In this document: positions 52,301 to 63,247 of the stretch, one piece after another
Position numbering within the stretch: the first letter of the stretch is position 1
Layout of the letters: every line of letters starts with the position of its first letter
Source of the DNA: Zeugodacus cucurbitae
Taxonomy: Eukaryota > Arthropoda > Insecta > Diptera > Tephritidae
Assembly (NCBI RefSeq): GCF_028554725.1
Contig: NC_071671.1
Coordinates: 27,838,001 to 27,902,000 of the forward strand
DNA length: 64,000 nt
Direction: 5' to 3'
Notes under the pieces: generated by a model
Told to the model about the DNA's origin: nothing
What the model saw: only the letters and a program-made list of their open reading frames with translations
Databases searched by the model: none
Program-made: the position numbers and the translations under genes

Positions 52301-55300
52301 AAGTTAGAAAATTTCCTACACAACAACAATGAAATGTTAGCACGCTAGCATGCGAAACGAGGGTGGTTTGATTGGTCAGTGCTGGTATTCTAACTTCAGG
52401 CTGCAACAAAACTATTTGAGGTATATTGTTAGCACTTACACCAACAACAACTTCAAACAAATTAAAGATTTAGTTTCTCACGAATATTTCAGTGTGATGG
52501 CGTTATCCCCACAGTGTTTGTTCATAATTTGCTACAGACTCGCCGATTTCAATGTTTAAAGGCAATCAAAGTTTTTTAATACTAGATGAAATTAAGAACA
52601 GAGCCACTGAAAATGTCTCGTTGAAGGCCAAAATGAGACCATACTAGAATTTATAAGGATACATATCCATTAATTCACTTTGATTACCTTGTAAATGGTA
52701 ATAGAACCACAGAAAAAATGTTATCGAAATATTTAAGATGGTTGCTTTGTCGAAAAATATTCGCTTTTTGTGATCCCAGAAGAGCTATTCCACATGACTG
52801 GGCCACGAACATCAAATAGTGTCACAGTGTTTAAATTATATAAATGAAGTTCTATTTGCATCGTTATTCAAAAGCTTATCGAGTTTTAACTAATTTCAAC
52901 TATGCCTGACTTCGAAATCTATAAGAATTGTTACCACAGTGGGGGTGCTTTGGCTTTAATAAAAAGATTGGTATTACAAAATGATCTTATGATACAGTAT
53001 TATTAGAAAATAGTTAAAAGATATCTATACTCAACCGAAAAAAATAGTATCACTTAGGAACATAATACGAGGTGTGTTCAAAAAATAACGGGAATTTTGG
53101 ATTTTTTGAAAACATATTTATTAATTCATCTATATTAATACAGTATACTCTCGAAAAGTAAATTCTCAGAAAGTAAATAATCGAGGAAAAGTAAATAACC
53201 TTTAAGATTACACATGCACCTCGAAAAAGTAAATTTTTTAATTTACTTTTCAGAGAGTGTGATAAAAAATTCGAAACGAAGCAAGCAGCGTTTTTTACGA
53301 TGTTGCAGAAACACTTACTCTCTTGTTTATCGCATCATTTTAGTAAATAAACTCTCCTACTTGATCCACTGGTTTAAAAATGAAAACTTGCATCGTTCAT
53401 CAGGTGTCAGACTTTTTGAATTGTCGTACAAAAATGGTCAGAAAATATATTGCAAAAGAAAAACAAAAACAAAAGAATATTCAAGATTTTTTCTCTTCAT
53501 AGTAAATACATAATATGTACATATGTATGTAAATGTAAATATGTTTTTCATGTAAACCCATATGTTTTATTGAAGCAAATAAATGAATGAATTTTTTAAG
53601 TTTAAAAATGCGTTTAATATTATAAAAACAGATAATTTATGTATATATTTGGAAAAGAAAATTATTCGAAAAAGTAAATTACCCAAAATACCAATCGATT
53701 TACTTTTCGAGAGTATACTGTATAGAGGAAATGTTTGTTTTTTTGTTTGTTTGTCTCGAATAGGCTCCGAAACTACTGAACCGATTTGAAAAATTCTTTC
53801 ACCGTTGGAAAGCTATACTATCCCTGAGTGACATAGGCTATATTTAGTTTAAAAAAAAAATAGGGTTCCTTACCAAAAATCCGATAATGTAAAATAAAAT
53901 ACTTCAAAACCTTTATATAACTTTTTGAATTATTAGATTCTGACATACCATTCAAAAGATATCACGAGTTAAAAATTTTGAATTTTTTGAATGGTCCTGT
54001 GCGGAATTAAAAATAATTGTCGCTTGATAATAATCTATATATATAAAAATGAAACCCGTTTTCTATTGTCACGACATAGCATTAAAACGGCTTGACCGAT
54101 TTGGCTGATTCTTTTTGTGTGTATTCCAGGGGATTTGAGAATGGTTCTTACGGAGAGAAAATTTTAGAAAAATTGCCTGAAAATGTCTAAAATTCACACT
54201 TTTCTAATCTCCCATACAAACAATTTGTTATAGGTATTCATTTTTATATGGAGGATATTATAGATTCCAGTTCAAATTGAATAGGTACGCATACATATGA
54301 TAGGTCAGCTATACAAAATAAAGTAGTGCATCAAATTTACACTAAGGCGGTACGAAGTTCGCCGGGTCTGCTAATATCAACATAAAATAAAAATTTTGAC
54401 ATTTGGAAATTTTAAAATTCCCGTTATTTTTTGTACACATCCCGTCGATCTGGTGATGACTTACTGCCTTCCCTAAATAAAAGCGTTGGCGGAACGTTTT
54501 TTAACGCTCAGCGTTAACGTCGATGCGCCATCCCTAAATAAAAGCGGCAATTTTACGTCAAATATCAAAATGTTTACTTGAATTGTTGTTGTGAAATTTT
54601 ATTGTACAGAGAAACTTCGTTTTTCGCAGCCAACGTTACTTCGGAACGCTCTGTCAAAATAGAAAATTTCAACCGCTCAGCGTCGCCGTTGCGTTATTTC
54701 GGTATGCGCCATACAAATTGTATGGGCATGAGAATTTTTTGACAGTCATTTGCAGCTGCCGCTTTTATTTAGGGAAGGCAGTTAAGTCCGTTTGCTTGCG
54801 TTCAATCGCTCTTGCGAACTTCGAACTTGAAAAAAAAAAAATATATATATTTTTAGTTCAAAAAAAATTTTAATAAAAGTCACTGACTTATCGAACCTTC
54901 CTCGCACATATGCGCAGTGTTAATTTTTATTTGGAGGGCGCTTACTTTATTTTGCATGGTCGGGTGTGATTCATTGATATAAAAAAACCTAGCTTCGCTT
55001 ACTAATCAAACATTCATACATACCTACATACATATACATATATATACTTCTGTCTATACATACATACCTTCATACTCCTATGTATAGTTTTAGAACATGT
55101 GCACTCAATAGCATGCTTACATACATATATTTGTCTATTTTGCATGAAGACAAAATATGTAAATTCATTTCGTAATAAACGCATATACATACCTACATAC
55201 ATTCATACATACATACATACATATATTCATTCATACATATGCACGGCCTCTATTCACTCGCTTATAGCAATTCACACCTACTTTTCTGGCGCACACACCT

Positions 55301-55961
55301 TTTCCTCGGATTGATCTATCCTTTCAACATCAACCCGCTGCTGCACCTACTTAACCACATAAATACATATGTATGTACATATGTTTCCCAGCTAACCCAC
55401 CTTTTCAACGCCATTGAAAGCAATTTGCATTAAAATAGTTTAGCATTAATTAGTATTCCTATACAAATATTATACTTATACATACAAACATACAAACGTA
55501 CTTGCCCTTATTTCGATTATTATTCTCACATTTGTTTCTGATTGTGATTTCTCACTTCTCTCTACTTTCCACTCCATCTACTTCACCTACTCCACTCGGT
55601 CGGCACCCTCGGCAATTCTCTTCAATATTCGTCAATAGAATCGCAACATCTAATTGTCTGGTTTAAGAACAACAACACAATCACCACCGGTAAGGAAATC
55701 ATCGCCGATGCTGCACTCTACCATCTGGATAAGGATATGAATTTGGTTGTTGATAAAGTAACGGAGAAGACCAAGGGCGAATACTCGTGTACCGTTATGC
55801 CGTATAAAGCCCATATGGATATACATTTGGAGATTGGCGAGGAGCCTGTAGCCGATAATAAACAGATGATGGTGAGCGCAAGCGCTCTGTTGTTGTTGCT
55901 CTCAACATTGGTGGCGCGAGAATTGAGCTTTGGCATTTTGCGTTTAGATACATTCTTTTAG
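43351..55961 (+). CDS. Small single-Ig-domain surface protein (3 coding exons)
   Basis: Exons are 43351-43438, 52051-52263 and 55639-55961. Each junction is GT/AG in consistent phase 1, giving 207 codons plus TAG. Residues about 10-26 (VSVSVAALLLGWVIFGC) form a hydrophobic leader. Residues about 38-70 are acidic and low-complexity. Residues about 78-168 carry an immunoglobulin fold: C94 (VTLTCPV), core W108 (LIVWF) and C151 in GEYSC. An intron falls between the two cysteines, just after C94. The C-terminus after residue 177 (MMVSASALLLLLSTLV) is hydrophobic with a short tail, fitting a GPI-anchor signal or a membrane segment. This points to a secreted or membrane-tethered adhesion or signalling protein. 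No orthologue was identified with certainty, so no symbol is given. The first intron is 8.6 kb and full of transposon remnants. Confidence 0.85.
44022..44962 (+). pseudogene. Tc1-like transposase pseudogene with one terminal repeat
   Basis: Frames from about 44410 to 44940 give Tc1-family pieces in order: GRPRKLTNAEKRQIVRKL, then FAKAYKDKPYEFWSNILFSD and ESKFNIFQSE, then SISTVQHGG and MVWGCMLAAGIGIFVFIEGT. The DE residues of the catalytic region (SDES) are visible, but frameshifts and stops separate the blocks. The left end CAGAGGCGGACATAATTATT (44022) has an inner direct repeat (GAGGGACAAAATTATTCACA, 44223), the IR/DR arrangement of some Tc1 elements. The right terminal repeat is missing. 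Confidence 0.82.
45480..45985. repeat. Degenerate AT-rich tandem repeat
   Basis: Units of roughly 120-170 bp contain TTAATTTATTTTTTACATAA, TAATTTAAAC, GAAAATAATTAAAA and ACATAATTAAAAAA-CACAA phrases. About three to four copies are present. Confidence 0.6.
46892..47069. mobile_element. mariner-type MITE (178 bp)
   Basis: The left end CAGAGTGTGTTCAAAAAGTA matches the reverse complement of the right end (CGAGGTGTGTTCAAAAAATA) over about 30 bp. TA flanks both ends (46890-46891, 47070-47071). It is non-coding. A second copy, split by insertions, lies at 53068-54444. Confidence 0.82.
47870..48075. repeat. Tandemly duplicated AT-rich segment
   Basis: A phrase TATTAAATAAAAAAATAATA ... AATAATAAAAATGAAAAAAA ... 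TATTTAATTT is repeated with modest divergence about 115-120 bp apart. Confidence 0.6.
48761..49780 (+). mobile_element. Dispersed repeat family A, copy 4 (3'-truncated)
   Basis: It starts TACTCTCGCAACATGTTGCA and carries the family interior (GTTTTGTTCACATAACGGTT, GTCTGTCCGTCCG, GCCACGCCCAC). The sequence stays collinear with copy 2 until a phrase like TACATCTCTCAAATATTTTAA near 49745-49775. The terminal CTTACTTGT end is absent. Confidence 0.75.
53141..53720. mobile_element. pogo-type MITE (580 bp)
   Basis: The ends are CAGTATACTCTCGAAAAGTA and its exact reverse complement, with TA on each side (53139-53140, 53721-53722). Several further AAAAGTAAAT words lie inside near both ends. A 99-codon frame inside shows no transposase motif. 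Confidence 0.87.
53723..54033 (+). mobile_element. Helitron-like fragment (tentative)
   Basis: The phrase AATAGGCTCCGAAACTACTG and the following GAACCGATTTGAAAAATTCT ... TTGGAAAGCTA ... GAGTGACATAGGCTATATTT recall 5' parts of Helitron families seen in several insect orders (recollection of family phrases, not a search). No proper terminus is visible here. Confidence 0.4.
54034..54374 (+). mobile_element. Nonautonomous Helitron (341 bp)
   Basis: It begins TCTATATATATAAAAATGAA and ends GTTCGCCGGGTCTGCTAA, with the 3' CTRR end. A GGCG/CGCC hairpin lies just upstream of that end. The element sits between A (54033) and T (54375) with no target duplication. These are the standard hallmarks of Helitrons. 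It has no Rep/helicase coding capacity. Confidence 0.88.
54464..54781. mobile_element. TTA-flanked MITE (318 bp), Harbinger-like
   Basis: The ends are CTGCCTTCCCTAAATAAAAG and the reverse complement of the same sequence. TTA flanks both sides (54461-54463, 54782-54784). A 3-bp TWA duplication suggests PIF/Harbinger. The TCCCTAAATAAAAGCGG phrase is repeated once more inside at about 54531. Confidence 0.78.
55014..55240. repeat. CATA/TACA microsatellite cluster
   Basis: Runs of CATACATACATA and variants occur on the plus strand, with TATG-rich open frames on the minus strand. No coding signal. Confidence 0.8.
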
Positions 55962-56470
55962 GCACACAGACAGAGTTTGAGTTTATAAGCAGCTTCTTAC
56001 ATACTTATATATAAAATATTTACATTTAATGTGAGAAAAGAAAAACAAAAAACATAAAATGAAAACAACAAAAAATATGATATTATTGTAATTGTACCAT
56101 AGCTGAGGATAATTGTTTTATTTTTGTTCGTTCTTTTCTGTTTACACTAAATACCACAGAACTTGCATACTTTATAGCAGAAGACTTAATCCACAATGCA
56201 GAAATAGTATATATAAATGTAGTACTTGAACCAAATAGGCAGACGAGTATATAGTAAATACTATATATATTGTAGTGCATATGTTAGTATAAAACACAGT
56301 ATAAAAATAAATGATGATGAACTTTACAATAGTACTTTAAACGTATATGTGTATGTAGGTATGTATGTGAGGTGCATTGGCTTGCAAGCGCTTTAAAACA
56401 GTTGAAATTTTGTAAATTTGTTGACTTTTAGTAGATTACAAGTTTAAATTCTCCATTAAATACATACATT
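55962..56470 (+). other. 3' UTR and downstream DNA of the Ig-domain gene
   Basis: AT-rich sequence follows the TAG. An AATAAA at 56306-56311 (context AAAAATAAATGATG) is the best-placed polyadenylation signal, about 345 bp after the stop. It is one of several possible. Confidence 0.45.
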
Positions 56471-58109
56471 TTCATCGAAACGACGTATGCTTTTTTTACG
56501 TAATAATAACAATTTTTGTGTAAAAATAGCTTGTACAGTACTGAAAAAAGTCTAATTTTAGTTTTCATCGAAAGGATGTACGCATATTTTCGCGAGTATT
56601 ATTATACTAAAACGTATAATCCTAATCTATTTGCATTAAAACTTAAAAATGGTAGCATTTTTTGAAAGAAACACATGTTTTAAGCGTTCATCGTATGGAT
56701 GAATTTATGCTTTTCCAATTCATTTTGATATTTTCCATTTTCTGAATATAATTGTATTTTATAGTGAGTATAAAAACATAAAACATTAAAAATAATAATA
56801 ATAAAACTTTGTTCCGAGATCGTAATATTTATTTAAAAAAAATTTTATAACTTGAATTTATTTATTATTGTATAGATGTACTATGTATTTTACATACTTC
56901 ATATTTAACATATATTGTCTGATAAATCTTATAATTAATGCTGAAGACATACACAGCCTTCAAAAGAAAAGTTATTAAGTAATTTTTAAGCACAAGCAAA
57001 ATGTATACGTCAATTCGATGAAAATGCATTTGTGCTATTTATGTGCATACATTTAATTTGTGTGGAGTAATTAGGGACGATTAGCAAGAGATTATGTAAC
57101 TATGAACTATAAAAATTTGTGCGATTAGTGTAATTAAAATATAATTTTTTTTTTCATATTTATTTTTATTTTTTTAAATAAAAACATTAAAGCAGGAAAA
57201 TGATATTACATTTTAATCGTTACTATTATTTTATTATCTTTTTTTTTTCAAAAAATAAAAAAATTAGATTAAATGGCAAAAGCCTTTAACTCATTCAACA
57301 TTCATCGAATGGAAGTATGAAATAAAAATATTATTTATTTATTGTGTGAAACACACACACCAAATGCATGATAAATATTTTAAATACCAAAGAGCGTATT
57401 TAGTTATGTATAATTTTATACTTCTTGATGAAAGGATGGCCATAATACTATTTAATGTATTTTTTTATTTTTGTGACCTATATTTCTTCTAATCGTAAAC
57501 AACCCCTGAGTTTTTCACTTGTTAATAAACCAAACAGTAAAAACTGATAACATATACTCCCAAACGCTACACTTAATCATTGCTTAGATTCATCTATTCG
57601 ATGAAATTCAGTATTTATCGTTTAAATGGTCACTTTTGTTAGATAATCAAGATATTTGTTCACCTTCATATTAAAGCCGTGTCAATTTAATCCAGCATTC
57701 ATTTTGATGAATATTTTGATGAAATTCAAAAGTGTTCCTATATGGAATGTTTCAACAAAATTCATGGTAATGTTTCTACTTCCACATGTTTTCAAACACT
57801 ATATTACTACTATCAATGGAAATGTCAATTCAAAATCAAAATTCTCTTTATATTCTAAAATGACTAATTGATCATCTAATCGATGAATATATTTTGTCTG
57901 CTAAATGTGACCAATGTAAATTTTTTTTACGGAGAATACATTTTTTAGCTACTAGATATGTACGTACAATCGATGAAAACACAATTTTTAGGTAATTTTA
58001 TTTGCAAATCGTCCTTAATTAATCTGAACACAAGCATAAATGTATATGTATATATGTATTTTATATAATAAATTGTTTAGTAATTACATGTGTACATCTT
58101 TTCGATGAA
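56471..58109. repeat. Cluster of a 17-bp interrupted palindrome (TTCATC-N5-GATGAA type)
   Basis: Copies start at 56471, 56564, 56687, 57006, 57301, 57589, 57871, 57961 and 58093, with a degenerate one near 57424. Read in one orientation, the consensus is TTCATCGAWWNGAYGTA. Copies at 57006, 57589, 57871, 57961 and 58093 lie in the opposite orientation. Copies at 56687 and 57589 are perfect TTCATC-N5-GATGAA palindromes. Spacing is irregular (90-320 bp), unlike a simple tandem satellite. Function is unknown. Confidence 0.7.
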
Positions 58110-59834
58110 TACATATTTTTTTGATATTTTGACTGTGAATCGTATTTTATTACTCTGAACTCAAGCAAAATGCATATTTTACATAATTTGCAGATATTTA
58201 ATACAAAAAATATGTATTTTTACTGCAAAAAAGCATGATTACTTGTTACAAGCCAAACAATTAACGGAAAAATAGGAATGAATGCTCGAGTCAGCCATAC
58301 GTACAACAAGTAGTTTTCTGTTCTAAACTTTAGCTGTTGCTTTAGTACTATATAATTACATACATCTTGCGATATACTTATATACATATACACACACACA
58401 CATATTTATTTACATACAAATATATATACCATGTACTCGTTGTAAGGACTTTGTATTGTCAAAAGGAATTTGGAAACCTAAACAGCAGTTATAATAGCAG
58501 TACTTATGAAAATAAAAACCGTATGGAATTTGTAAGCAAAAGCTAAAGAATTGCTGAGAGGCAAGGCTTAGTGAAAGCAAATGTAAGATATAAGTAAGTA
58601 AGTAAATGAGGAGGAAACAGTGAAACCGAAAAGTGCCATTATTTTACACAGCGATAGCGCGATGAAAGAAAGTAGCATAAATATAGCGTATAGTTTAAAG
58701 AATATTTTAGTGAAGCCTTTTATGAAAATAAAAACAAATATATTTGGGAGACAATTTTATGTGAAAAAAATATTAGCAAAAAAAATAGTTAAAAATATGT
58801 GTGTTGGGTATAAAAAAAAAATAGTTTTGTTATTTTTTTCTTAGCGAAAACATAAATTTATTTAAAAAAATATTTTTAGCAAATATTGAAATAAATTACA
58901 ACACACATATAAATAACGGTAAACGACTATGTATGCATTAATAAACTCTATTATAACTGCTCGTTTACGCTGTCGTGAGTACAAATTTTTATTTAGGATA
59001 TTGAAAGCTGACGTATGTATGTGGATCGTATTGAAATACTGTATTGTATTGTAATTGTATTTGTAGTTGTAGCTATGCTTGTTAATAGCTGAAAGACATT
59101 ATTATTATTATTATAAAACTTACAATTAAAACAAAAAAAATAGTCAAAACGAAAACCAATTGCAACAAAATAAAACAGTTGAATAATGCAATGTAATGAT
59201 TCTACAAGCAGCAAGCAAGCAAGGAGCACTAAAAAATGCCTTTTAAAAATCAAACCAAATAAATCAAATCGGCATTAAAATTCTAATGAAGCTGTGTGTA
59301 ATAGCGAATAATACAAAAAAGAAAAATGTATGTGTACTTAAAAAAGTTAAAGCAAAGCAAAAGCAAGTTGCATTGAAGGTGGCTAGCAGATAGGCAGGCA
59401 TTTGCACGCATTGCTGTTTTCAAAATGTATGGCATGTTTTCAAGAAAATGCGGAAAAATAAAATCATATGTACTTATTTTTTGAAGTGGCAAAAATAGCA
59501 CATGAATTTCTTTTTGAGTAAAATGATGGTAAGTATGAATTTATTTATAAAAAAACTTAGTTCCGAAATTTCGAGATTAAAATTTAGGGATCTCGAAAAA
59601 ACCTCTCGGCATCAATTTTACTGCTAAAATATTATCATTAATTCGTTTAATCGGCTTAACTTTTTTGAAAAAATCACTACACGTTAAAAAAAATCCCGAA
59701 ATTACAGTTTTACCACTTTGGGATCCCGAAATGTCATTTAAGACTCGCCGATATGTAAACAAACTTAACCCCAGGCTATCAGAATAGAAACACAGCTCCG
59801 ATAAATGTAAGTCAATGTCACCTGCAAGTACCCT
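58110..59834. other. Intergenic AT-rich DNA, no gene recognised
   Basis: It contains CA/TA microsatellites (58380-58440), a block of short plus-strand frames near 58600-58845 without recognisable domains, and AT-rich filler. No mobile element end was identified. Confidence 0.5.
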
Positions 59835-60072
59835 CAAAATGTATACAAACCTGAAATGACGTGACCCGCAAAATATAAACAGACTTTCATCACGTGATTC
59901 CTCAAAATGTAAACAAACCTGACGTCACATGGCCGTTCAAAATGTAAAACTTTGCTGACCTTTGGCAGAGGTTTGTTTACATTTTGGCTGAGGTCATTGA
60001 CCTTTGACCGGGGTTTGTTTACATTTTGGTCGGGGTCAATGACCTTTGACCATGGTTGGTTTACATTTTTTT
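59835..60072. repeat. Opposed short tandem arrays with GTAAACAAAC and DR1 motifs
   Basis: CAAAATGTAWACAAAC-like units start at 59835, 59869, 59903 and 59938 (34-35 bp period). From 59956 a second array in the opposite orientation has 42-bp units starting TGACCTTTGGCA (59956), TGACCTTTGACC (59998) and TGACCTTTGACC (60040). Each of these is followed by GTTTGTTTACATTTTG or a close variant. TGTTTAC is a forkhead-type core, and TGACCTTTGACC is a perfect DR1 nuclear-receptor site. Confidence 0.75.
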
Positions 60073-62217
60073 ATTTTAATATTTAGCAAATAACTAAAAA
60101 AAGGATAATATTTAACAAAACTGGACCCAATCAATCCATTTTTCATCCACCCTTCAAAATCTCGACTATTTTCCGTTTACATCAACGTTTTAATGTTATT
60201 TTCAATGGCAATAAACGGGATTCATCATTTTCAGTTTCAATTCAACTTTAAGATTATTACTCCTAATACTATCAACCAAAAATGGCAAATATCATACTGA
60301 AATAATTTATTTGTATTTATTTATTTCTCAATATAAATCCCGATATACTCGTTTGCCCCACCCAATAAATTCTATTCTAATATTATTGCCGAATTATTCA
60401 TGGGAATTTATATCTAATATTTTATATATTTTGTGTTTATTTAATAAATTATTCATACATAAATCACACAACGGACTGACAATAAAGCAAAAACGTGACC
60501 AAACCCAATTTTTGGCGATTTTCAATCAAAATGTATCGGATTTCTCACAGTCAATGCGTCGCCGTGATGACCAAAGGCTGCAGTTTAGATTTAACGGAAA
60601 AAATTTATTTTTGTTATACATTTTCCAAATGACTAACTGACCTTAGAAAAATACAAAATCAAAAAATATAAAACCAATTTTATAGTGTTAAAATTCGTAA
60701 ATACCTCGATGAAAAGCGAAAATTTTAAAAATTTTAATTTTAAAAAATTAATTTAACAAATTTTCAATAACAAATAAATTTGTATATAATTTTTATTTAA
60801 AGATAGACGCATTATGTACCCATTTTTCATAAACCATTTCACATTTTTATTGACAACAAAATAATTATATAACATTTATTAATGTACATTAATATATTTA
60901 TTCTTTTAGTAGGCACTTCTTAAGGTCCTTGAATACTCATAATTACATACATAAAGATATTAGAAATTCTCAGTTTATTCTTAACATCTAAAACTACTTA
61001 AAGTAAGACTATGCGTAAACTTCAACTGGCTCTCTTCTTAGATATTTTTTTTTATAAATTTAAAAATTTATCGTAGAGACTGGTTATAAAATTAAATTTA
61101 TCTTTTTTAAATTATTTCAAGCGGTTTTAAGTTGTAAATGATATCACTTAACAGCTAAAATTACTTAATTGTGTTTTATAGATTTTGAGCTTTTTCGTAT
61201 TTTGAGTTCTTTTTTAATGGTTTTTGGAAGACTGACTGTTGTAAGTTTTTATTTAAGTTATATTTGAGCAAGTTTTTATGAACATTTTTTTAACTGGTTT
61301 TAAGTAATTAATTAAAAATAAAATTGTCTAAGAATTTTTAAATTATTTTGAGCTTTAAACAATTTTTCTCTTAAGTTTAATGCCTATAAATACTTAAAGC
61401 ATTTTATTTGATTTTTCCACTCTTTTGCATATATAATTTTTACTTATCTTATTTTATTTCTCTCTTTTTTATATAATTCTTGATTTTGGTTTTATTTATT
61501 TTTTATTTTATTTTATTTTATTTTACTCTATTTTATTTTATTTTATTTTACTTTATTTTATTTTATACATCCATGAAGCAAGTTTTGGCACAATTTTATG
61601 TGGTTTTTTCTGTAATACATATTTTATTTTTATAATAAAAAATAACTGAAAATTGATTTGTATATAACAAAAGATAAATTAAAAAAAGATCAAATTAAAG
61701 ACATTAAATTAAATATATAGTAATAATAATAAAAATAAAAACAATTAATGAAAAATTTGATATAAACAAAAAAGTAAAAAATCAAATGAAAAAGATTCAA
61801 AAGTAAATAAAAAAAAAAATCAAAAAAGTTTATAAAATATATGATATATAATTTTTTTTATAAAATATGTAATATATACATAATTTTAAAAAATGTGTTT
61901 TAATTAATTTATTTAATCAATATTTATATTATATTTATTATTTATATTTATTCAATCGAAATTACAAAAATATGTTCATCATTTTTACGTGTAATTTAAT
62001 TTTTCTGTCCTCATTTTTTTCTGTCCTGTTTTTATTCCAGTTTTTTTTTTCTTAGCTTAAACATTTTTAGAAAAATACTTTAAGCTATTGTACAATTACA
62101 TTTGTGGCATAGCGTTTAATTTTATCACTATTTCAAACATAAATATTTATAATATTTATTTGTGACTCGTTCATTTATAGTTTGTGGTTGTATTTGTATT
62201 ATACGACTAATTCTATG
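60073..62217. other. AT-rich intergenic DNA
   Basis: No gene recognised. It includes TTTTA microsatellite sequence at about 61495-61565 and long A/T-rich stretches to the edge of the LTR. A 109-codon frame at 60311-60640 has no recognisable domain. Confidence 0.5.
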
Positions 62218-62875
62218 TGTCGAGTTAGGTCGACGATGAGGCCGATTCCGTTTGAAGAAAAGATGAATGTTTGACTAGAGTTTAAACTTTATAAATTTAG
62301 GGTTTATTTATACGGGTGTGTGTTGACAATATTGTTAATTGTTTTATATTTAATTAGTTAGAATTAAGTGTTAGTGTATCGAAACTATGTATATGACCTG
62401 TGGTGTTGTATTCCTTATGTTGTGTAGTGTTTAATTCCTCCTTCTGTTGGTTATCTGGATTCCTATTTCTTATTTTGTTATCTCCTGGGTTTTGTGGGTA
62501 TATGTTGTATATGTTTTTACTTGATGTATTTTGTTGTGGGTGATCTTCTCCTACTTGGTTACATTTTAATTCGTGCGTGTTTGTGTTTTGTGGATTTTAT
62601 ATTTTCCTATAATTATGTGTTTTCGGGTTTTCGTTCGCTTCACTTTATTAGCGCGGGTTTTGGGTTCGTGTTGAGTTTATTGTAGCACTTATTTTTAAAG
62701 CGCGGGTACTTGTTCGTATTGTTGACTTGTTCACCTTTTTCTTCTATTTGTTTTCTTTTTATTGTTGTGTGAGAAGTGATCGGTGATAAGTGAAATTGGG
62801 GTGGTTGTACTCCTCTGCATTACTTCTATTACTTTTTGGAGAGTGATGCAGAGGAGTATTTGTTTGGACTAAACA
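62218..62875 (-). repeat. 3' LTR of a BEL/Pao-type retrotransposon
   Basis: On the minus strand it starts TGTTTAGTCC directly after the Pol-end codons LQGGRDV-stop, and ends CTCGACA. Start and end fit the TG...CA rule. It is about 658 bp and contains AATAAA (complement near 62305). A 13-bp perfect hairpin (TACTCCTCTGCAT / ATGCAGAGGAGTA) lies near its start at about 62809-62858. The matching 5' LTR is outside the window. Confidence 0.65.
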
Positions 62876-63247
62876 TCCCGGCCGCCTTGCAGTATCTGCG
62901 AAATAAATAAGTATTAGTGGGGTATGTGGGTTTGTATTCTAGAGTATACTTATATTAGGGTGCAAGTTAGGGTCTATATGAATGTTATGCTCTGGGTTAC
63001 CACGGTGCCATTGTCTGGGTTGAACAATCCACTTCGTGTATTGTGTGGATAGTTATGCGCTCCGATATCCCACATTACTTCTGTATGGGTGTGAAATTGA
63101 GGGTCAGAGAGGACTATGTTGTCAAAGAGTATTTGATCAACGTCACTTAAGTCTCTTAAGGGTCGGATTTAAAAGTGTGTAAGGGTCTGTTTAGCCAGTA
63201 AGGATGGTAGCCGGGTTTCTGTGGGTAGCGTTTGAGATCTTGGTTTC

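Larger units (their letters stand above)
53068..54444. mobile_element. mariner-type MITE split by later insertions
   Basis: The left part (53068-53140, CGAGGTGTGTTCAAAAAATA start) and the right part (54375-54444, ending CCCGTTATTTTTTGTACACA then TCCCG) match the two halves of the intact copy at 46892-47069. Between them lie a pogo-type MITE, a Helitron-like fragment and a 341-bp Helitron. Confidence 0.75.
52264..55638 (+). other. Intron 2 of the Ig-domain gene
   Basis: The donor GGTAAGT follows TATGATG, and the acceptor ATTCGTCAATAG ends at 55638. It holds a dense nest of DNA transposons between 53068 and 54781 and CATA microsatellites at 55014-55240. No exon. Confidence 0.75.
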
